From positions 20,991-84,990 of the forward strand of contig CANFQC010000006.1 in assembly GCA_947449035.1 (NCBI GenBank): 64,000 nt of DNA, in the 5' to 3' direction. This stretch comes from Actinomycetota bacterium (GTDB lineage: Bacteria > Actinomycetota > Actinomycetes > S36-B12). The notes under the pieces were generated by a model that was given only the letters and a program-made list of their open reading frames with translations, was not told the DNA's origin and searched no databases. Made by a program: the position numbers and the translations under genes. Below are positions 52,201-61,125 of the stretch, one piece after another (within the stretch, counting starts at the first letter, position 1; each line of letters starts with the position of its first letter).

Positions 52201-53805
52201 TCAGCCGGTGAGTCCGGTGATCATGGCGGCAAGCTGCTTACCGTGCTCATCGGCGAGCGCCGCCTGACGAAGCAGCGCTACTTGCTGCGCTGCATCGCTG
52301 CGGTTGGACACAGCGGGGAGTACCCGCATGATTTCGTTGAAACTGTGCATGCCACGGGCGTGTGTTTCGCCGTAGCCCTTGACGAGCTGCTGGCACTCCA
52401 CGATCTCGCAGGCGAGTGCATAGTTCGTGGCGGCGTATTCCCGCACCGTGGTGAGCCAGGTATCAATACGAGCCTGCTCGAGGCCGAAGCGCAGCGAGCG
52501 ACGACGGATCGGGCGGCAGCGGGCCATCGTGTACAGCATCGTGTACCCCCAGACCGATGTGGTCTGGAGCTTGATGCCCTTATGCGTAACCCGATGGATG
52601 ACCTTGTTGGCTGCCTTGGAGTTGAGCACCCAGCGGCCAAGTCCGGTGGGCAGCGTGTCAGTGATCTCCTCGACCTGCGGATGCAGATACTCGCGCACCT
52701 GCATCATCTGCTCGTCATTGACTCGAGCTTCCTTGCCGACGCGGTCAAAACGGCGAGCGCGGGTCTTATGGAAGGCCACTCGGATCGTGTCCTCGTAAGT
52801 CATCCACAATGCCGTGAAGCGCGCAGTCTCGGTGGTCAGGCGTGCATCGCCGTCGGGGTCGATCTCGAAAGCGGTGATCGAGGCAACTCTGTCCAAGTAC
52901 TCGTCTGCGTACCTGACGTCCTGGTACTCAGCAGTGCGCTTGATGCCGTTGACAAGCATGTGTCGCGAGGCCGCAGGGAAGGCGCTGATGCGCTCTGCCT
53001 GCGATGCGATCTTGCTGCCGACGAGGGCAGCAGGATTGACGATGGCGAGATCGACCTCGGCGGTGTGTGCGAGTTCGGCAGCGATGGCCTCCTCGACCTC
53101 GGCCGGGCGTGAACCCAGCGAGAGCTCGACTACCGGTCGCTGCGAGGCTGCCGCGACACGGAAGCCCTCCGAGAAAGCTCGCAAACTCGACTCGACACCC
53201 TTGCCACCTGAGCGGATGGCCTCTTCGAACTGCTCGCGAGTGAACGGCAAGGTGCCTGATGCCGCGATGGCGCCAAACAGCACAGCGCTGATGACAGAGC
53301 CGGTCTCGTCGGCGATACGTGCGAAGTCTCCGCGCCAGAATGACTTCGAGGCACCCAATGCAGCGTCGATGATCTCCTGGGAGTCAATGCGACCGTCACC
53401 CATGGCGGTGCGCTCAGGCATCGCGTAGGTACGACTCGTGGAGGCAATGAGCACGCTTCGATCAGGGGTGCAGAAGCCACGCTGAATTGCGCGACCGGCC
53501 TCCATCAGTTCAGAAGCCACCACGACGTCGACCTCGCCAGGTGTGGGCATGGTGCTCAGTACGGGGTAGCGCGGATTCGGGGAATCCTCGCGGGGAAAGA
53601 GCTCGACGTAGTAGACGGTGGCGCCGGTGCGCTGGGCGACGCCAGGCACTGAAGTGCTCTGGGCGAACCAGCCATTGTGCTCGGAGAGTGCCACGATCCA
53701 ATCGGAGAGCACGCCGCCGCCTTCACCGCCCATGGCGAGGATTGCCATGTTGATGGGTCGAGTGCGTCCAGCAGTGGCGGGGTTCGCCTGGGTCATCATC
53801 GTCAT
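52201..53805 (-). CDS. Indolepyruvate / 2-oxoacid:ferredoxin oxidoreductase, beta-type subunit
   Basis: 534 residues. The N-terminal 200 residues are the pyruvate-ferredoxin oxidoreductase gamma-type domain (NMAILAMGGEGGGVLSDWIVALSEHNGWFAQSTSVPGVAQRTGATVYYVE). The long C-terminal part (about 300 residues) is the extra domain of the large IorB family (DUF6537-like). With the alpha subunit it would convert an aryl- or branched-chain pyruvate to acyl-CoA and CO2, reducing ferredoxin. It is the last gene of the gentisate operon, 27 bases after iorA. Confidence 0.85.
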   Translation of the reverse strand: MTMMTQANPATAGRTRPINMAILAMGGEGGGVLSDWIVALSEHNGWFAQSTSVPGVAQRTGATVYYVELFPREDSPNPRYPVLSTMPTPGEVDVVVASELMEAGRAIQRGFCTPDRSVLIASTSRTYAMPERTAMGDGRIDSQEIIDAALGASKSFWRGDFARIADETGSVISAVLFGAIAASGTLPFTREQFEEAIRSGGKGVESSLRAFSEGFRVAAASQRPVVELSLGSRPAEVEEAIAAELAHTAEVDLAIVNPAALVGSKIASQAERISAFPAASRHMLVNGIKRTAEYQDVRYADEYLDRVASITAFEIDPDGDARLTTETARFTALWMTYEDTIRVAFHKTRARRFDRVGKEARVNDEQMMQVREYLHPQVEEITDTLPTGLGRWVLNSKAANKVIHRVTHKGIKLQTTSVWGYTMLYTMARCRPIRRRSLRFGLEQARIDTWLTTVREYAATNYALACEIVECQQLVKGYGETHARGMHSFNEIMRVLPAVSNRSDAAQQVALLRQAALADEHGKQLAAMITGLTG

Positions 53806-53832
53806 GTCAGTTCATTCCTCGTCGATCGTGGT

Positions 53833-56007
53833 TCAGGACGCAGCCGGCTCGATGCCGGTCAGTCGGCGCTCAATCCCACGCTGCAGCATTCCGATGTACC
53901 AGCGTCGGACGGCGAGCTTGGTGCGGTCCCAGCGGCTCGGGTTGGTGATGATCTGCGTCTGGTAGAACGACGGGCACAGTGCCGCTGCATGCGCATTCTC
54001 GCCACACAGGCCGCAGCCCACGCACGAGCTGATCACCTGGGCAATCGGATCGGTGCGCATCGGGTCAGGGTTATCGGCGATCGTGAGCGACGGGCAGCCT
54101 GAGATGCGGATGCACGAGTGATCGCCGGTGCAGGTCTCGGGGTCGACACCGAAGCGCTCGCGCACGACGCGCTTGCCTTCCTTGGCCGCCTTCGCCATTG
54201 CCGGCTTCTCGCGACGCATGCGGTTCAGGGTGCACTCGCTCTGGGCGATGATCACCTTGGGGCCGGCGTCGTCGCTGGTAAGTGCCTCCTTGAAGAGATC
54301 ACGCATCTCGTCGACCTTGTAGGTGTTCGTGGCGGTACGCGCCCACTTCACGCCGATACCTCTTACCGCAGCCTCGATCGGGTGCTTGGTGGAGCGAATC
54401 GGATTGTCTGCTGCAGAGGACAGCACGTCTTGGCCACCTGTGGCGGCGCTGTAGGCGTTGTCGACGATCACCAGCAGTTGGTCGTTCTCGTTGAAGACGG
54501 CGTTGCCCACGCCTGAGGTCAGGCCGTTATGCCAGAAGCCGCCGTCGCCCATCACGGCGATCGGACGCTTCATCGCACCCGATCCATTGAGTGCTGAAGC
54601 GGCAGCCGAGCCCAGGCCGTAGCCCATGGTGGTGGCGCCGATATTGAAAGGCGCATTGATGCTGAACAGGTGACAGCCGATGTCGGCGCTCACGTAGTGC
54701 TCCCCAACCTCACGCTGGGCGAGAGTGAGTGCGGCGAAGATCGGACGCTCGGGGCAGCCTGTGCAAAAGCCCGGAGGACGACCTTGAACGAGGTCAGTAG
54801 CGATGCGCGGAGCAAGGGGGTAACGCGGATCGTCGGCAGGCAGTGCCAGTACCGGAAGTTCGACACCTTCGAGGGATTCAGGGGCGTACTTCTGCATGAA
54901 TGCCAGCACGCCCTTGGTGACTGCTGCGGGGGTGTACTCGCCTGCGACCGGGAGAACGTCCTTGCCATGCAGCTTCACGGTGGCGTCGTTTCGGCGAAGC
55001 ACGGCCTGGATGTTCTGCTCGATGTAGTCGGGCTGACCCTCTTCGACGAGGAGCACCGCACGCTTGCCCTTGCAGAACTCGACAACCTCGTCGTCGATGA
55101 CGGGGTAGGTGACGTTCATGATGTACAGGGGAATCTTGCTCTCGCCGTAGATATCCGAGAGACCGAGAAGCTCGAGTGCTCGGTTGACGTTATTGAACAG
55201 GCCACCTTGCAAGATGATGCCGATGTCCTGGCCTTCACCCGGCAGATACTCGTTGAGCTTGTTCTCCTTGATGAATTCGACGGCAGCGGGCCACCTCTTG
55301 GTGAGCTTCTCTTGCTCATGTGCGAAATTCATCGGGGGCAGCACGATGCGGCTGAGATCGCGCTCGGGGTTCTCGACGGCTTCCTTGATGGTCATCTTCG
55401 GACGCTTGTTGTCCTTGGCGATGAACGACCCGTGCAGATGGCACGAGCGCAGGCGCAATTCGAGGATCACAGGGGTATTGCTTGCCTCGGAGAGTTCGAA
55501 GCCCTTCTCGACCATGTCGACGATGGCGGTCAGGTTCGGCCTCGGATCCAGCAGCCACATCTGCGACTTCATCGCGAAGGCGTGGGTGCGCTCCTGCATG
55601 ATGCTGGAGCCCTCTCCGTAGTCCTCACCGATGATGACGAGCGCACCACCACGCACGCCACCCGAGGACAGGTTCGCGAGAGCGTCTGAGGCCACGTTGA
55701 AGCCGACCGTTGACTTGAACGTGATGGCGCCACGAAGCGGGTAGTGCACCGAGGCGCCGAGCATGGCGCCAGCAGTCGCCTCGGACGCACTGTTCTCGAA
55801 GTAGATATCGAGCTCGTCGAGGATCTCCTGCGCATCGCCGAGAACATCCATCAGATGCGAGATGGGAGCGCCCTGGTAGCCACCCACATAGGACACACCT
55901 GACTGCAGCAGGCCCTTGGTGACGGCGAGGATGCCCTCGCCGTGGAACTCCTGGCCCTCGCCAATGCGCAGGGCCTTAACCTCGGTGGCAAATGAGCGTT
56001 CAGCCAT
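53833..56007 (-). CDS. Indolepyruvate / 2-oxoacid:ferredoxin oxidoreductase, alpha subunit
   Basis: 724 residues, containing the fused pyrimidine- and TPP-binding domains. The TPP-binding core is MGDGGFWHNGLTSGVGNAVFNENDQLL followed by VDNAYSAATGGQD. Near the C terminus a ferredoxin-like segment holds CTGDHSCIRISGC and CVGCGLCGENAHAAALCPSF for iron-sulfur clusters. It performs oxidative decarboxylation of a 2-oxoacid. Its ferredoxin and oxygen tolerance are of interest because a dioxygenase is in the same operon. GAGGAAAGAGCAACA precedes the ATG. Confidence 0.88.
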   Translation of the reverse strand: MAERSFATEVKALRIGEGQEFHGEGILAVTKGLLQSGVSYVGGYQGAPISHLMDVLGDAQEILDELDIYFENSASEATAGAMLGASVHYPLRGAITFKSTVGFNVASDALANLSSGGVRGGALVIIGEDYGEGSSIMQERTHAFAMKSQMWLLDPRPNLTAIVDMVEKGFELSEASNTPVILELRLRSCHLHGSFIAKDNKRPKMTIKEAVENPERDLSRIVLPPMNFAHEQEKLTKRWPAAVEFIKENKLNEYLPGEGQDIGIILQGGLFNNVNRALELLGLSDIYGESKIPLYIMNVTYPVIDDEVVEFCKGKRAVLLVEEGQPDYIEQNIQAVLRRNDATVKLHGKDVLPVAGEYTPAAVTKGVLAFMQKYAPESLEGVELPVLALPADDPRYPLAPRIATDLVQGRPPGFCTGCPERPIFAALTLAQREVGEHYVSADIGCHLFSINAPFNIGATTMGYGLGSAAASALNGSGAMKRPIAVMGDGGFWHNGLTSGVGNAVFNENDQLLVIVDNAYSAATGGQDVLSSAADNPIRSTKHPIEAAVRGIGVKWARTATNTYKVDEMRDLFKEALTSDDAGPKVIIAQSECTLNRMRREKPAMAKAAKEGKRVVRERFGVDPETCTGDHSCIRISGCPSLTIADNPDPMRTDPIAQVISSCVGCGLCGENAHAAALCPSFYQTQIITNPSRWDRTKLAVRRWYIGMLQRGIERRLTGIEPAAS

Positions 56008-56056
56008 TGTTGCTCTTTCCTCGATGATGGTGCGGAGTATCAGTAATGCAGGTGTG

Positions 56057-57127
56057 TCAGGAAGCGTTTAGTGCGTGGATGACGGCAGTTGTGACGCCCT
56101 CAGTATCGGATGTGCCGCCGAGATCCGCAGTTCGAGTCGCGGGGGAGGCGAGGGTGGCCGCGATGGCCACCATGATGCGGTCACTGATTTCGGTGTGGCC
56201 GAGGTGCTCGAGCATCATTGCCCCGGACCAGATGGCCGCGATCGGGTTCGCGATGCCCTTGCCCATGATGTCGGGGGCGGAGCCGTGCACCGGCTCGAAC
56301 ATCGAGGGGTAGCGGCGCTCGGGGTCGAGGTTCGCGGATGCTGCGATACCCAGGCTGCCGACTGTGGCAGCGGCGAGATCACTCAAGATGTCGCCGAAGA
56401 GATTCGAAGCGACGATGACATCGAACTCATGCGGGCGTTGCACGAGTTCTGCCGCCAGCGCATCGATGAGCACCTTGCGGGTTGCGACGCCTGGGTAGCG
56501 AGTGGCGACGTCGTCGACGACTTCGTCCCAAAAGGGCATCGTGTGAATGATTCCGTTCGACTTGGTCGCCGAGGTCAACTTCGATCGTCGTGCTACCGCC
56601 TGCTCGAAGGCATAGCCGGCCACGCGCTCAATTCCCGTGCGCGTGAAGACGTTCTCCTGGATCGCGAACTCACGCTCCGTGCCACGACCAAAGCGACCGC
56701 CGAGCTCGGAGTACTCGCCCTCGGTGTTCTCGCGAACGATAACCATGTCGATGCGTGCGTCGGCGGGGATCACGACGCGGACGGGCACGCCATCGAACTG
56801 GCGCACCGGGCGCAGGTTCACGTACTGGTCGAACGCGCGGCGGATGGGGATCAGCAGGCCCCACAGTGACTCGTGATCGGCGACGTCGGGGCGGCCAACT
56901 GCACCGAGAAAGACCGCATCGCTCTGGCTGAGTTGATCGATGCCGTCACTCGGCATCATCGAGCCATTGGCGACGAGGTAGTCGCAGCCCCAGTCGAGCC
57001 AATTCCAGTCGACGCTTACACCTGACTGCGCTGCGGCGTGGTCGATGACCCGCGTGGCAGCTGGGAGAACCTCGTTGCCGATTCCGTCACCGGGGATCGT
57101 TGCGATGGTCAGGCGTGAATTCGTCAT
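56057..57127 (-). CDS. Isopropylmalate dehydrogenase family, D-malate / tartrate dehydrogenase-like
   Basis: A 356-residue NAD-dependent beta-decarboxylating dehydrogenase. The start IATIPGDGIGNEVLPAATRVI, the substrate loop SLWGLLIPIRRAFDQYVNLRPV, and NLFGDILSDLAAATVGSLGIAASANL with FEPVHGSAPDIMGKGIANP match tartrate / D-malate dehydrogenases better than leucine-pathway LeuB. In a gentisate pathway that yields maleate, hydration gives D-malate, which this enzyme could convert to pyruvate and CO2. No maleate hydratase is in the window. It starts two bases from the gentisate dioxygenase stop. Confidence 0.85.
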   Translation of the reverse strand: MTNSRLTIATIPGDGIGNEVLPAATRVIDHAAAQSGVSVDWNWLDWGCDYLVANGSMMPSDGIDQLSQSDAVFLGAVGRPDVADHESLWGLLIPIRRAFDQYVNLRPVRQFDGVPVRVVIPADARIDMVIVRENTEGEYSELGGRFGRGTEREFAIQENVFTRTGIERVAGYAFEQAVARRSKLTSATKSNGIIHTMPFWDEVVDDVATRYPGVATRKVLIDALAAELVQRPHEFDVIVASNLFGDILSDLAAATVGSLGIAASANLDPERRYPSMFEPVHGSAPDIMGKGIANPIAAIWSGAMMLEHLGHTEISDRIMVAIAATLASPATRTADLGGTSDTEGVTTAVIHALNAS

Positions 57128-57129
57128 CG

Positions 57130-58236
57130 TCAGGCGAGTTCCTGATGTCCGCCGTTGTCTTCATACACGGTCTCGGCGAACAAAGCGAGCGAGTTGATCA
57201 TCGGGAAGTCATTGAACGAGAACAGGAACGCAGGGTTGGAGGCGTCGTCATTGTGATGCTCATGCCACGACCATGACGGCACGACGAAAATGTCGTGCTC
57301 CTTCCAGTCATAGCGCTTGCCGTCGATGATCGAATGACCCTTGCCCTCGGCCACGTGGTACACCACTGAGCCGGTGTGGCGATGGGCCTTCGAGGCGAAG
57401 CCGGGCTTGAGCATCTGCATGTGAGCACCCATGGTCGGCATGACCGAGCCACCGGTGTGCGGATTGACGTATTCCATGATCACGCCGTCGTACTCGGTGC
57501 CATCAGAGACCTTGCCGAAGTTCACGAGGGCATCGCGGGTCTGGGCCCATGGGTAGCCGAGCAGAGGGGAGTACGGCTTGCCCCAGTTGCGGTTGGCTGG
57601 CTTGAGGGTGCCACTGCCGTGGGTAAGGATCGAGGTGTTATTCACCTTGCCTGGTACCTGGTACAGATCGGGATGCACTTCGTAGAAGTTGGCGTCGAGT
57701 GCATTGACGAGCGGAATGTCGAGTCCGTCTTGCCAGATGACGAAGTTGTCAGCGGCCTCATTGCCGTGCTCATGCCAGGTTCCACCAGGCGTGATGGCGA
57801 AGTCATTGGGGCCAACCTTGAGGCGATCGCCATCAACGATGGTCCAAGCGCCTGAGCCCTCGATCACGAAGCGCAGCGCGCTGGCGGCATGGCGATGAGC
57901 GGTCATGGACTCACCGGGGTTCATGATCTGGATACCGGTGTAGAGCAGGCCGACGGCGGCAGCGATGTCGCGCCGACCATCGTTGACCAGGTAGACCACT
58001 CGGCGACCGGCATCCTTGCCCTGTACAAGACGCGCCGATTCGACGACGAAGGGGCGCATCTGCTCGTAGCTCCAGAACATCGGGATGCTCTTGGGCTGGG
58101 GATACCAGGGCTCGATCTCATTGGCGACGTTCCACAGGGCACCAGAGCCCACGGCATCAAGTCGCGCGTAGAAGTCCTCGAGCTCAGCGGTGTCGTGAAC
58201 TCGTGCGCGCCCGGCAATGTCCTCGATCTTCGCCAT
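57130..58236 (-). CDS. Gentisate 1,2-dioxygenase-like cupin
   Basis: 368 residues from ATG 58236 (MAKIEDIAGRARVHDTAEL), after AGGGGTGAGACAT; the track start at 58317 is too early. Two cupin domains: the first has AHRHAASALRFVIEGSGAWTIVDGD and TPGGTWHEHGNEAADNFVIWQDGLDIPLV, the second KAHRHTGSVVYHVAEG. Iron-binding histidines are visible in the first. It opens gentisate to maleylpyruvate. 1-Hydroxy-2-naphthoate or salicylate 1,2-dioxygenases share this fold. It leads the minus-strand operon with the dehydrogenase and ior genes. Confidence 0.88.
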   Translation of the reverse strand: MAKIEDIAGRARVHDTAELEDFYARLDAVGSGALWNVANEIEPWYPQPKSIPMFWSYEQMRPFVVESARLVQGKDAGRRVVYLVNDGRRDIAAAVGLLYTGIQIMNPGESMTAHRHAASALRFVIEGSGAWTIVDGDRLKVGPNDFAITPGGTWHEHGNEAADNFVIWQDGLDIPLVNALDANFYEVHPDLYQVPGKVNNTSILTHGSGTLKPANRNWGKPYSPLLGYPWAQTRDALVNFGKVSDGTEYDGVIMEYVNPHTGGSVMPTMGAHMQMLKPGFASKAHRHTGSVVYHVAEGKGHSIIDGKRYDWKEHDIFVVPSWSWHEHHNDDASNPAFLFSFNDFPMINSLALFAETVYEDNGGHQELA

Positions 58237-58309
58237 ATGTCTCACCCCTATATATGTGTCTCTGGCGGGTATTCCGTGGGGGAAGCCCACGAAAAGGCTA
58301 CCGTGATCT

Positions 58310-58320
58310 TTGATCAAATG
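58310..58320. promoter_or_regulatory. TTGATCAAATG element, gentisate / nitrilase divergent promoter
   Basis: Exact copy of the 11-mer at 47397, here preceded by a T that extends the palindrome to TTTGATCAAA. It lies 73 bases from the dioxygenase start and 50 bases from the nitrilase start, so one bound regulator could control both. Confidence 0.55.
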
Positions 58321-58370
58321 CTACCCTTTATCGAATCCTCCCGAATGGGAATCAACTGAAGGCGAGTCCG

Positions 58371-59369
58371 GTGATCACCTATCCCCAGTTCCGTGCCGCG
58401 GCCGTGCAGGCTGCGCCGGTCTTCCTGGATACCGACGCCACGATCGAGAAGGCTTGCCGGCTCATTGCCGAGGCTGCCGCCGGCGGTGCCAAACTCGTCG
58501 TGTTCCCCGAGGTCTTCGTGCCGGGCTACCCGTATTGGAACTGGACCATGACCCCGGTCAAGGGCAGCGCCTGGTTCGAGAAGCTGTTCCGTGCCGCCAT
58601 CAATGTTCCCGGTCCTGAGGTTGACGCCCTGCGCATCGCTGCGCGGGACGCCGGTGCGCACGTCGTGATCGGCATCAACGAACGCGATCCGTACTCGATG
58701 GGCACCCTCTATAACTCCCTGCTCTTCATCGATGATTCGGGCGAGGTCATCGGTGTGCATCGAAAGTTGGTGCCGACCTGGGCCGAGAAGCTCACCTGGG
58801 CCGGCGGCGACGGCAGTTCGCTGCGTGTCTACGACACGTCGATCGGCCGCCTTGGCGGCCTGGCCTGCGGTGAGAACACCAACACGCTTGCTCGCTTCGC
58901 CCTGCTGGCCCAAGGCGAGAACATCCATACGGCCAACTACATTTCACTTCCTACAGCTCCGGCCGACTACGACATGGTCGAAGCGATCAAGGTCCGCGCG
59001 GCAGCCCATTCGTTCGAGGGCAAGGTCTTCACTGTCGTCGCGTGCTCGGCGATCACACCCGAGATTGTTGACGCCGTTGCTCATGACGACGAATCACGCG
59101 CCATGCTCGAGCGCAAGCATTCGGCATTTAGCGGCATCTTCGGTCCCGATGGTCGTCTCATCAGTGAGCCACTCATTGATGATGAGGGCATCGTCTACGC
59201 CGATATCGATCTCAATAAGTGCATCCAGCCCAAGCAGATGCACGACATCATCGGGCACTACAACCGCTTCGACGTGTTCCAGCTGCACGTGAATCGCGCC
59301 TCGCAGCCAAAGATCGTCTTCAACGAACTCCCTCCCGTCGAACTCGACGCGGACTCCACCGAGCTCTAA
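58371..59369 (+). CDS. Nitrilase (carbon-nitrogen hydrolase family)
   Basis: A 332-residue nitrilase. The catalytic triad is complete: Glu47 in FPEVFVPGYPYW, Lys132 in HRKLVPTWAEKLTW, and Cys166 in LGGLACGENTNTLARF. The latter two segments are typical of true nitrilases rather than amidases. It turns a nitrile into an acid and ammonia. It starts at GTG and leads the fumarylacetoacetase-like and maleate isomerase genes, so the cluster may also take an aromatic nitrile as a growth substrate. Confidence 0.88.
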   Translation: MITYPQFRAAAVQAAPVFLDTDATIEKACRLIAEAAAGGAKLVVFPEVFVPGYPYWNWTMTPVKGSAWFEKLFRAAINVPGPEVDALRIAARDAGAHVVIGINERDPYSMGTLYNSLLFIDDSGEVIGVHRKLVPTWAEKLTWAGGDGSSLRVYDTSIGRLGGLACGENTNTLARFALLAQGENIHTANYISLPTAPADYDMVEAIKVRAAAHSFEGKVFTVVACSAITPEIVDAVAHDDESRAMLERKHSAFSGIFGPDGRLISEPLIDDEGIVYADIDLNKCIQPKQMHDIIGHYNRFDVFQLHVNRASQPKIVFNELPPVELDADSTEL

Positions 59370-59398
59370 CTTCACCAACCAACATCAGGAGAAATCGC

Positions 59399-60298
59399 AT
59401 GCGTTTCGTCACTTACAGCACCGCGGCACAGGCTGATCCTCGAATCGGTCTCGTCGTCAACGGCGACACCGTCGTCGACCTTCGTGCCGCTCTTGCCGGC
59501 ACCGTCGACGTTCCCGTGAAGCTGATCGACTACATCGCCGCAGGTGAGGAGCTGCATGCCAAGGTGCGCGCTGCTGCGTCAGCGGGAGCATGGGCAGCAG
59601 GCACGACTTCGCCGCTCGCCGATGCACGCCTGCACGCGCCGCTGCGCCCCGGCAAGGTGGTCGGTGTTGGTCTCAACTACGTCGAGCACGTCGAAGAGTC
59701 GAGCCGCACGCTCGATACCGACAAGGAGCTCCCGACTCGTCCGGTGCTGTTCAGCAAGCCGGGCACTGCAGTCGTCGGCCCCAATGAGCCCATTCAGCAC
59801 AACGGCGCCATGACCCAGCAGCTCGACTGGGAGTGCGAGCTCGCCGTGGTCATCGGCGCGGCTGCACGCAACGTCACCGAGGGTGATGCGCTCAAGCACG
59901 TGTTCGGCTACAGCATCGTCAACGACATCAGTGCTCGCGATCAACGTCGATCAGGCCAGTGGTTCTTCTCCAAGGGACAAGATTCCTACTGCCCGTTCGG
60001 CCCGATGATTGTTACCACTGACGAGATCACTGACCCGCACACCCTGCAGCTGTCGCTCACGGTCAATGGCGATCAGCGACAGAATGGCAACTCCAAGCAC
60101 ATGCTGTTCAAGATCCCGACCCTCATTGCCGACATCAGCTCGGGCGTTACCCTCGAGCCGGGCGATGTCATCGCCACCGGTTCACCCCAGGGCGTGGGTG
60201 CGGCAATGAACCCGCCGACCTTCCTGCAGCCCGGTGACGTCGTGGCGTGCACGATCGACGCCATCGGCACTCTCAGCAACCCGGTCGTGGCGGTCTGA
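59399..60298 (+). CDS. Fumarylacetoacetate hydrolase family, probable maleylpyruvate hydrolase
   Basis: 299 residues from ATG 59399 (MRFVTYSTAAQADPRIGLVV), after AGGAGAAATCGC; the track start lies inside the nitrilase gene. Metal and substrate residues are in DWECELAVVIG (the Glu-x-Glu ligands), RDQRRSGQWFFSKGQDSYCPFGP and GSPQGVG. Members cleave fumarylpyruvate, maleylpyruvate or acetylpyruvate. Because a maleate isomerase follows by two bases and no glutathione-dependent maleylpyruvate isomerase is present, direct hydrolysis of maleylpyruvate to maleate and pyruvate is the best guess. Confidence 0.87.
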   Translation: MRFVTYSTAAQADPRIGLVVNGDTVVDLRAALAGTVDVPVKLIDYIAAGEELHAKVRAAASAGAWAAGTTSPLADARLHAPLRPGKVVGVGLNYVEHVEESSRTLDTDKELPTRPVLFSKPGTAVVGPNEPIQHNGAMTQQLDWECELAVVIGAAARNVTEGDALKHVFGYSIVNDISARDQRRSGQWFFSKGQDSYCPFGPMIVTTDEITDPHTLQLSLTVNGDQRQNGNSKHMLFKIPTLIADISSGVTLEPGDVIATGSPQGVGAAMNPPTFLQPGDVVACTIDAIGTLSNPVVAV

Positions 60299-60299
60299 C

Positions 60300-61055
60300 A
60301 TGACCAAGACCAACTTCCGCGTCGGCCTGATCGTGCCGAGCTCGAATGTCACGATGGAAACCGAGATCCCGGCCATGCTTCGCGCCCGCGAGGCCGTCGA
60401 GCCCGAGCGTTTCACCTTCCACTCCTCACGCATGCGCATGAAGTCGGTGACCAAGGAAGAGCTCGAGGCCATGGACGACGCCTCTGACCGCTGCGCCGTC
60501 GAGCTCTCCGATGCACAGGTCGATGTCATGGGCTACGCCTGCCTGGTGGCGATCATGACCCGCGGTGCGGGCTACCACTGTGTCTCGCAGGAACGCCTCG
60601 GCAAGATCGCCGTAGCCGAAGGCTGCGACGCCAGTGTCGTGACGAGCGCTGGCGCACTCATGGATGCCCTGAACCTCATGGGCGCCAAGAAGGTTGCTCT
60701 CATCGCGCCCTACATGCTGCCGCTTACTCAGCAGGTCGTGGCCTACATCGAGAACGGTGGTTTCGAGGTCACCGACTTCGTCGCCCTCGAGATCCCCGAC
60801 AACCTTGAGGTCGGTGCCCAGGATCCGATGAACCTCGATGCCATCGTCGATCGTCTCGATCACAGCGAGGCCGATGTCGTGATCTTGTCGGCCTGCGTGC
60901 AGATGCCCTCGCTCGCCGCGATCCAGAAGGTCCAAGATCGCATTGGCAAGCCGGTGATCTCGGCAGCCGTTGCCACCACGTACTACTTGCTCAAGGAGAT
61001 GGGCCTCAAGCCGGTCGTGCCGAACGCCGGCGCCCTGCTCAGCGGCGCGTACTAG
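60300..61055 (+). CDS. Maleate cis-trans isomerase
   Basis: 251 residues from ATG 60300 (MTKTNFRVGLIVPSSNVTMETE), one base after the preceding stop; the ORF track start is too early. The Asp/Glu racemase-like fold has the two active-site cysteines Cys81 (MGYACLVAIMTRG) and Cys199 (LSACVQMPSL), with the typical N-terminal VPSSNVTMETE. It converts maleate to fumarate, which enters the TCA cycle. Its place after the hydrolase closes the gentisate route. It ends before a strong bidirectional hairpin. Confidence 0.93.
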   Translation: MTKTNFRVGLIVPSSNVTMETEIPAMLRAREAVEPERFTFHSSRMRMKSVTKEELEAMDDASDRCAVELSDAQVDVMGYACLVAIMTRGAGYHCVSQERLGKIAVAEGCDASVVTSAGALMDALNLMGAKKVALIAPYMLPLTQQVVAYIENGGFEVTDFVALEIPDNLEVGAQDPMNLDAIVDRLDHSEADVVILSACVQMPSLAAIQKVQDRIGKPVISAAVATTYYLLKEMGLKPVVPNAGALLSGAY

Positions 61056-61062
61056 TTCACGC

Positions 61063-61100
61063 ACAAGGCCCGCTGCCCCCGTAGGGGTAGCGGGCCTTGT
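61063..61100. terminator. Bidirectional terminator, long near-perfect stem
   Basis: ACAAGGCCCGCTGCCCC and GGGGTAGCGGGCCTTGT pair over 17 positions with one G-T pair around CGTA. It lies between the convergent maleate isomerase and AsnC-type genes. Confidence 0.93.
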
Positions 61101-61125
61101 CGTGTCAGGGGGAGTGTGAAGCAGG

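Noticed and set aside
54670-55689. 339-residue plus-strand ORF
   Set aside because: Antisense to iorA, whose TPP and iron-sulfur motifs are clear.
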